In this document: positions 58,575 through 64,000 of the stretch, piece after piece
Layout of the letters: each line of letters opens with the position of its first letter
Numbering within the stretch: the stretch's first letter is position 1
NCBI RefSeq assembly: GCF_030052815.1
Contig: NC_079495.1
Location: 33,141,967 to 33,205,966 of the forward strand
DNA: 64,000 nucleotides
Source: Hevea brasiliensis
Lineage: Eukaryota > Streptophyta > Magnoliopsida > Malpighiales > Euphorbiaceae
Reading direction: 5' to 3'
The notes under the pieces: generated by a model
Told to the model about the DNA's origin: nothing
Database searches by the model: none
The model's input: only the letters and a program-made list of their open reading frames with translations
Program-made: the position numbers and the translations under genes

Positions 58575-61500
58575 TGTGATGCCCCTCACCCATCTACAGT
58601 ATAGCCGAGCGAGGAGTGCCACATTCAGTACCGGAGCACCCTATCTTATGCTGTCCTATTCATTTTTAATTTTAAACTTATAGAAAATGTGTGGAATTTT
58701 TTTTTATCACAATTTATTTCTATGGATACCCGAGCAGAGCCCTCTCTGTTTAATTGGCATCTGGTGGTTTCCACAAGTTATCTGTTAAAAATAATACCAT
58801 GTCTCATATTTCTACATGTCATATTATCTCATTTCTGCTTATACAATCTCAAGTTCATTCATTTATTTCATTCATTCATATAGACATTCATATGCAGAAA
58901 TTGATAACTTTAATTACAATCCAAAATACAAACTTACAATTTTTATTACATCACAAACTAGTAATTACATCATGTTTATACACAATGAACTAAAATACTA
59001 GTCTATACATAGGCCCTACCAAAATACAAAATGACCGGTAAGGTGACTCTGGACGGTGGCAGATCTAGTCAGAGCTCTGTCAGACGTTACTGTGGTGGCT
59101 GCTGCTGTGGCGGCTGTGTCGGGTGAGCCTGGTTTCCAGTACCTACGGGATGGAAAAACCATATGCGCTAAGCTGATAGCTTAGTGGTGCATAATTTAAA
59201 AGAAATGTAATTGAACAATTAAAATAATCATTCTATGCTAAGTTCCGCAGTTTCTAATTTATTTATGAATTTTCTGCACTTTGGAAGCAATCTAACTTAA
59301 CAGTATCTTTTCTGGTCATTTCTTATATTTTCAGTCTTGATTTATTTATAACAGTGCCCAAGTAACCTATAACAAACTATAAGTGCTAGATACGCGAGAG
59401 TATACTGGTTAGACAGCCATATGTCTGGCTTGTATACACATGTCATGTCAGGCACTAGGCCGGTAGGTAGGCTTTCTAAGCCACAAATATCATTAGGCAC
59501 AATGGCCAATGGTCAGGCATATAGCCTGTAGAACAATCATGTCAGACATACTTTGTCGATTAGTGATTATTCCTGTAGGCAGTACTGCTATCTATAGCCC
59601 CTAATTGGTATACCAATCGATCCATATAATATACATAAGCCTAGGTTTACTTTAGGCAATTAAGCATTAGTAACTTCTTAGGAGGCTTTTCATGTCATTT
59701 TGTAGTAGAAAGGTAGGTCCCACATACTCATTTAGTGTAATGTAGTGACAATAGAATTTTTGTGTCAATGTGTAGTGGGAAAGTAGGTCCCACATACCTG
59801 TCTTAAGTAATTTAGCATATAGTGACTTTGTAGGGATAAGCCAATAATATTTTTCAAGAACCTTTCTTTAGGTTTAGATTTGGGAATTTCAATTTGCATA
59901 TGACTTTGGACAGTTTGTGGCCACTGTTTGGCCCCATTTCCTAAAAGGAAATTGTTCTTCTATGTATTGCCTTTATTTTTCTTTTTGAATCATGTCATTT
60001 GGATTTGTATAACTCAAGTTATGGTCAATTGACCATAACTTAGTCAATTCTGAATTTTGGTTCCCTTAATAGGCAGTTTTGGTGTTATACTTTATCAAAT
60101 TTATTTGAGTAAGTTGCTGCCATATTTGGGTTTACTACTCTTCATAGGATATGTTACCCTATGTCTTATGGTCACTTAGAATTTTTTATTGTAATTTTTC
60201 AAGTCTTGTTGTGTTTCTTATAGTAAAATTATTGACCTAGTCTTAAGTGTCTTATAGAAATTAGGTTTCAATTAGGGCAGTAGTTTTGACCCAATATTTA
60301 GGCTTTTTGCATTCATAAGGTGGGGAAGTTGCCTAAAGCAAAATTGGAGGTCTATTTCTTAGCTTTCTAGAATGGTATGGCTCATTTTGTTTGAAGACTT
60401 ATAGTAGGAGTTATCCTTAAAAAACTTTGCTCGAATTAATGGTCATTTGAACCATTTCCAGATTTGGTATGCCAATCTAATCAAGTTAATTGACTTAGTT
60501 CTCTAAGTTTCTGGGTTTTGGTCAAAATACCATTTTTGTAGACCTATGTCTTAGTGAAAATTTGACGCTGGTTTCAAGGCATTTGGAGTTATATGGGCCA
60601 AGTTATGGCTTCTTTGCCAAGACTGATCAAGTGGTCCTTATATGGCAAATTCTGGGTAGTGTCAATTCTGGACAGATTTGGTACTTCAACTTAGACAAGC
60701 AGTTTGGTTAGGTAAATGGTGTGTCCTCTACAAGAGTTGTAGACCTATGTCTAGAATTTCTAATGATATAAATTTCAGGTCATTTTGACCTACCTACAGT
60801 GAGATATGACAAAAAAAGTGAGCACTGTTCAATTGGTTATTTCTGGGTTCACTAAAATTGCATATCCGGATTTTGTCAAGTTTCATGTCAGTTTTTAGGC
60901 AGAATTGGGACATGGTTTCTGCATGAAAGTTGAAGTGTTTTAAGTCATTTTTCATCTCCAATTGGCTTCATACCAATTGGAATCACACAAGGTCACTTAT
61001 AACTCAATTTACACACTGTTATCAACAATTGTCACAACCTGCGGAAAACAGCACTCCCAATATTCATTTCACCATCTCCCAAACTTCAAGTATACTTTCA
61101 TGGCACTTCTAATATCACCAATTCATCTCAATCAATCAATATCCAACAGTATACATAAGTCTATAATAAGCAATTCAAAACTCTAAATTCAATTTGGTCA
61201 AGGTCAATAATATGTATATGAAATAATTGACTAGCGTATGTAATTTCAACTGCATTCATTTTCACATATCCATGGACACCATAATTCACTATTTAAGTCA
61301 TAAAATTACATATTTTCTATGCTTCTCAAGGCTGCCAAATTAGGCAGTATCCTTAATTACTCACAATTGTTCAAAGCCCTAAGATAAAGTATCCAAATCA
61401 ACACTTATGCATGCAATTTGATTCCTATACTCTTTGTCACCTTAATCAACATTGTAATTCACTAATTATGTGTCTAATTTAATCACTAATTAAGCTAATT

Positions 61501-61821
61501 AGGGCTACCAAATTGGGAAGATTCAAGCCTAAAGAAAATCTCCAAATTTTTAGGGTTACAAACCCTAATTCACAATTAACTTCAAACTCCCACATATAAC
61601 CCTATCCTAATTCATATACTTAGCTTAATTAACATTTCTAAACATCAATTTCATGAAAAATTAAACAATTTCCCCCTAGTTCCATGGCTGCCAAATTAGG
61701 GTTTCCTAATTACCCATCAAATCCTAAAACTTTCCTAACACAATAACTCAATTAGCCTTAAAATCAAGAAATTAAGAGAGGGAAAGTAAGAGATTATGCA
61801 CTAACCTTAAACCAAAGATTT
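58575..61821 (-). repeat. Partial long LTR, minus orientation, interrupted at 61822
   Basis: Starts TGTGATGCCCCTCACCC with TAGCCGAGCGAGGAGTGCC, closest to the solo LTR at 36785 (shared GGTGACTCTGGACGGTGGCAG and GCATCTGGTGGTTTCC). It reads collinearly to ATGCACTAACC, about three quarters of a full LTR, where a second LTR begins. The remaining end is not in the window. Confidence 0.75.
59142..59191 (-). other. Conserved LTR double hairpin, copy 6
   Basis: Plus reading: ATGG-AAAAA-CCAT replaces the GCG stem, followed by CTAAGCT-GAT-AGCTTAG and TGGTGCA. It lies 567 nt from the LTR end. Confidence 0.6.
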
Positions 61822-62850
61822 TGCAACATCCCTCACCCGTTTACAGTGTAGCCGAGCAAAGTGTGTCACACGGAGTGCCGGAGCACTTGATCTTATCTGA
61901 TTTCATTACAGTTCTTGATTTATTTATTCAAAAACTTTATTTAAGGTTTAGGCTATTTTTACTTTTATCAAAATCTAACTAATTTGGAAATTTCAAAAAT
62001 TTTAACGATAATCCGGACGAGTGCCGGATGTAATTTGGACTAACAGTTCTTCTGAACCTACCAAAAACAATTTCAATAGATACTCAAATTCATAACTCAG
62101 ATTATCTCAAAGCATTCTCAATAGTTTCTCAAATTCAGATTTAGTCTCAAAATTTTTCAAACTCAATCTCATTCAGAATCATTATGATTAGATATTTAAC
62201 TCAAATATTAGAATTCTTATATTTCATTAACTTATACAAATTTGCCAATTAAGTACATAAATTTATCAAGTATAGGATAGACAAATGAAATTACAGTTAC
62301 TAATTCACATTACAATATAAGCAGTAATTATAATGTACAGGTTAGAACATATGCTTAAAATGAGCCCTATCTATATGCATTGCTGAGGAGGTGACAATCT
62401 TGAACTCTTCTGATACTTCTACAGATCTGGACTCCAAAAATCTCAGTCAACTATCTACTGGTTTTACCTTTAGTTCCTACGCGAGGAGACAATTCCATCG
62501 CGCTAAGCATTTCTGCTTAGTGGTGCAATAGTATAACAAGAAATAATATATGCAAATAAAGAAAAAAATAAATCATAATTCGGATACTCAAGCATCAATT
62601 TAATTTTGGTATGATATTTCTAGTATAAACTATCTTATAAAGTAGTTTGATCTTCTTTGGAAGTACTAAGTTATAACCTTTCAGTAAATATACTCAGTAT
62701 GCAAATTATTCTAACTATATTGTACTTTAAATCTCTATGGTTCTGCAAATTGTATTTTCGTTATGTTTTTATTGCTAATTTCTTTTACTCTAAAGCTTTT
62801 TCTATTAATTAGAAAATCAAGTTTTGCCTTTTAAGAGATTAAAGATATAA
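61822..62850 (-). repeat. Partial long LTR, minus orientation, nested in the previous one
   Basis: Starts TGCAACATCCCTCACCC with TAGCCGAGCAAAGTGTG; the AATCCGGACGAGTGCCGG and ACAGTTCTTCTGAACC blocks follow in the usual order. Similarity fades near 62700-62850, where an inverted relative of the split LTR takes over. The right boundary is approximate. Confidence 0.65.
62476..62526 (-). other. Conserved LTR double hairpin, copy 7
   Basis: Plus reading: CGCGAGGA..TCCATCGCG, then CTAAGCA-TTTC-TGCTTAG and TGGTGCA. It lies 654 nt from the LTR end. Confidence 0.65.
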
Positions 62851-63759
62851 ACAGGACACTAGAAACAATTTCTACTATTTTTAATTCAAGAGATTGTCTG
62901 CTAATCTCTTAGAATTGATGAGAGATGAAGAAGAAGAGAGAATGGCAGCCTCAAGGGTGGCGGCACAAAGAGGAGCAGCAGCTGGTTGTAATTTTTCTTT
63001 TCATAGCAACACTTATATAGCTAGGTCACCACATAAAACCCTTGCCACATGTCACCTTCTGATTGGTTCTAGGTTTAATTGACCCAATCACATTGTGCCA
63101 AGTGTCAAACCTATATTTAATCTTAATTTTAATCATCTTATATGATTAAAAGACATTTGGCAAACTTATGTGTAATGCCATGTGTCACCATCTCATGGTG
63201 CCACATGTCACCCTGTGAAATGACCAAAATGCCCCTGTGTTTTAATTTTGAGTTCTCAACCCAAAATAATTATTTCTCTTCTTCTAATCAATTTATATCA
63301 AATATAAATTAATTAATTAATCTCTATTAATTAATTTCTCATTAATTAAATTCATATTTAAACACTTTAAATATAAATTTAACTTATACTATACATCCAA
63401 TAACCTAGATTTGGTTTCAAGCCATGCTAGGGACTTTGCAATCTAATTGCAAACCAAACCTATTTAATTAATCAATTAAACTCTTTAATTAATTAATTAA
63501 TTAAATCATATTTAATTTGGTGATAACTTGTGTATATGTGTGACTTACTAGGCTCATCACTAATTGGCAATGAGATATGATATCAACTCTTAATATCATT
63601 AGAACTCTTTCTTACCATAAATGATTTCTCTAAATCATTTTATGCACCTCATAGACCATGGTTAACACCTAGCATAGCATACCATGACCACCCAATCAGT
63701 AATAAGGTTTACCTTAAATGAACCTATAATCATATGTTACCATGCACTAGAATCTCTCT
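62850..63759 (-). repeat. Inverted, diverged relative of the split LTR, truncated at 63760
   Basis: The reverse complement aligns with about 55640-56580: TAGTGCATGGTAACATATGA, ATTGCAAAGTCCCTAGCATG, the GTGCCACATGTCACC block, a TATATAAG box and TTTCTAGTG. Most positions up to the TATA box can be followed; beyond it the leader differs. The 5' portion is cut off by the LTR that starts at 63760. Confidence 0.65.
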
Positions 63760-64000
63760 TGTAACACCCCTATTTTTGGTAGTGCGTTCTACTGTTTCAG
63801 TGACCAGTGTTGTCTGGACAGCTAGGATGCCTAGAACTACATTTAAAAGTAATGAGGAGACATAAAATAATGAAATACAAGAAAGGAAAATACAAGAAAA
63901 ATAAAGAAAAAATAATAGCAATGAAATGAAACCAAGTTAAATGAGCCAGCACCGCAGCAATGGGTGACCACACCGGGAAGTTGCGGTGTGGACCGTTGAC
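63760..64000 (+). repeat. Start of a long LTR, subfamily B, running off the window
   Basis: TGTAACACCCCTATTTTTGG then GTAGTGCGTTCTACTGTTTC and GCTAGGATGCCTAG match the 5' end of the solo LTR at 44529-48161 (read on its own strand). The GCAATGGGTGACC and GGGAAGTTGCGG block is present at about 63958-63985. Confidence 0.8.

Noticed and set aside
58575..62850. One long LTR of over 4 kb rather than two
   Set aside because: The terminal block (TAGCCGAGC, CCGGAGCAC) and the hairpin pair each appear twice in the same order, so two copies are present.
62894..63082. 62-codon frame with alanine-rich start
   Set aside because: Falls in the leader side of an inverted LTR and is not shared with its relative.
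1..64000. tRNA, rRNA or other structural RNA genes
   Set aside because: No cloverleaf or rRNA-like segment was recognised by eye on either strand; only SINE-like A/B-box pieces were found.

Overview
This is a nuclear segment from a flowering plant, almost certainly a eudicot. The evidence is one intron-rich bZIP gene, a decayed plant-specific receptor kinase, Ty3/gypsy chromovirus-type and Ty1/copia retrotransposons, MITEs, SINE-like pieces and long AT-rich spacers with microsatellites. The species cannot be fixed by eye; a woody, repeat-rich genome such as a Euphorbiaceae (rubber tree or cassava type) is only a guess. Only one gene looks intact.

Layout. 1-6391: 3' end of a Ty3/gypsy element (integrase and chromodomain-like end, polypurine tract, 3.1-kb LTR) inserted in an older, oppositely oriented LTR. 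6392-7795: dispersed repeat. 7796-12.1 kb: AT-rich spacer. 12.1-28.7 kb: a plus-strand TGA-class bZIP transcription factor gene, 11 coding exons, 467 codons, reading frame open through every predicted junction. Its 7.9-kb intron 2 holds a hAT-like element, a second copy of the dispersed repeat, and a 4.8-kb Ty1/copia element in antisense with 200-bp LTRs and a 5-bp target duplication. 28.7-30.85 kb: AT-rich spacer with microsatellites. 31.4-33.8 kb: a minus-strand CrRLK1L (malectin-like) receptor kinase pseudogene, whose 3' end has been copied twice more next to (TA)n tracts. 33.8-36.5 kb: spacer and degenerate LTR-like sequence.

From 36.5 kb to the end the window is nested retrotransposons. 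A 4.6-kb solo LTR (target duplication TGGCT) splits a Mutator-like MITE. A Tat-type integrase relic follows. Then a roughly 2.1-kb LTR of an unclassified element is split by an 11.7-kb gypsy element (target duplication ATCAG). That element carries only a broken gag, and its 3' LTR holds a further solo LTR (target duplication AAGTA). The last 5.4 kb stacks partial LTRs of the same superfamily and an inverted relative of the split LTR.

Nine LTRs or LTR pieces of one long-LTR gypsy superfamily occupy roughly 24 kb, yet only about 2.6 kb of matching internal sequence is present, and none of it has pol beyond the integrase end. Seven of these LTRs keep a pair of adjacent hairpins at a constant distance (about 570-660 nt) from the LTR 3' end, with compensatory stem changes. 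This is the best candidate here for a functional element that ordinary annotation misses. All alignments were made by eye.
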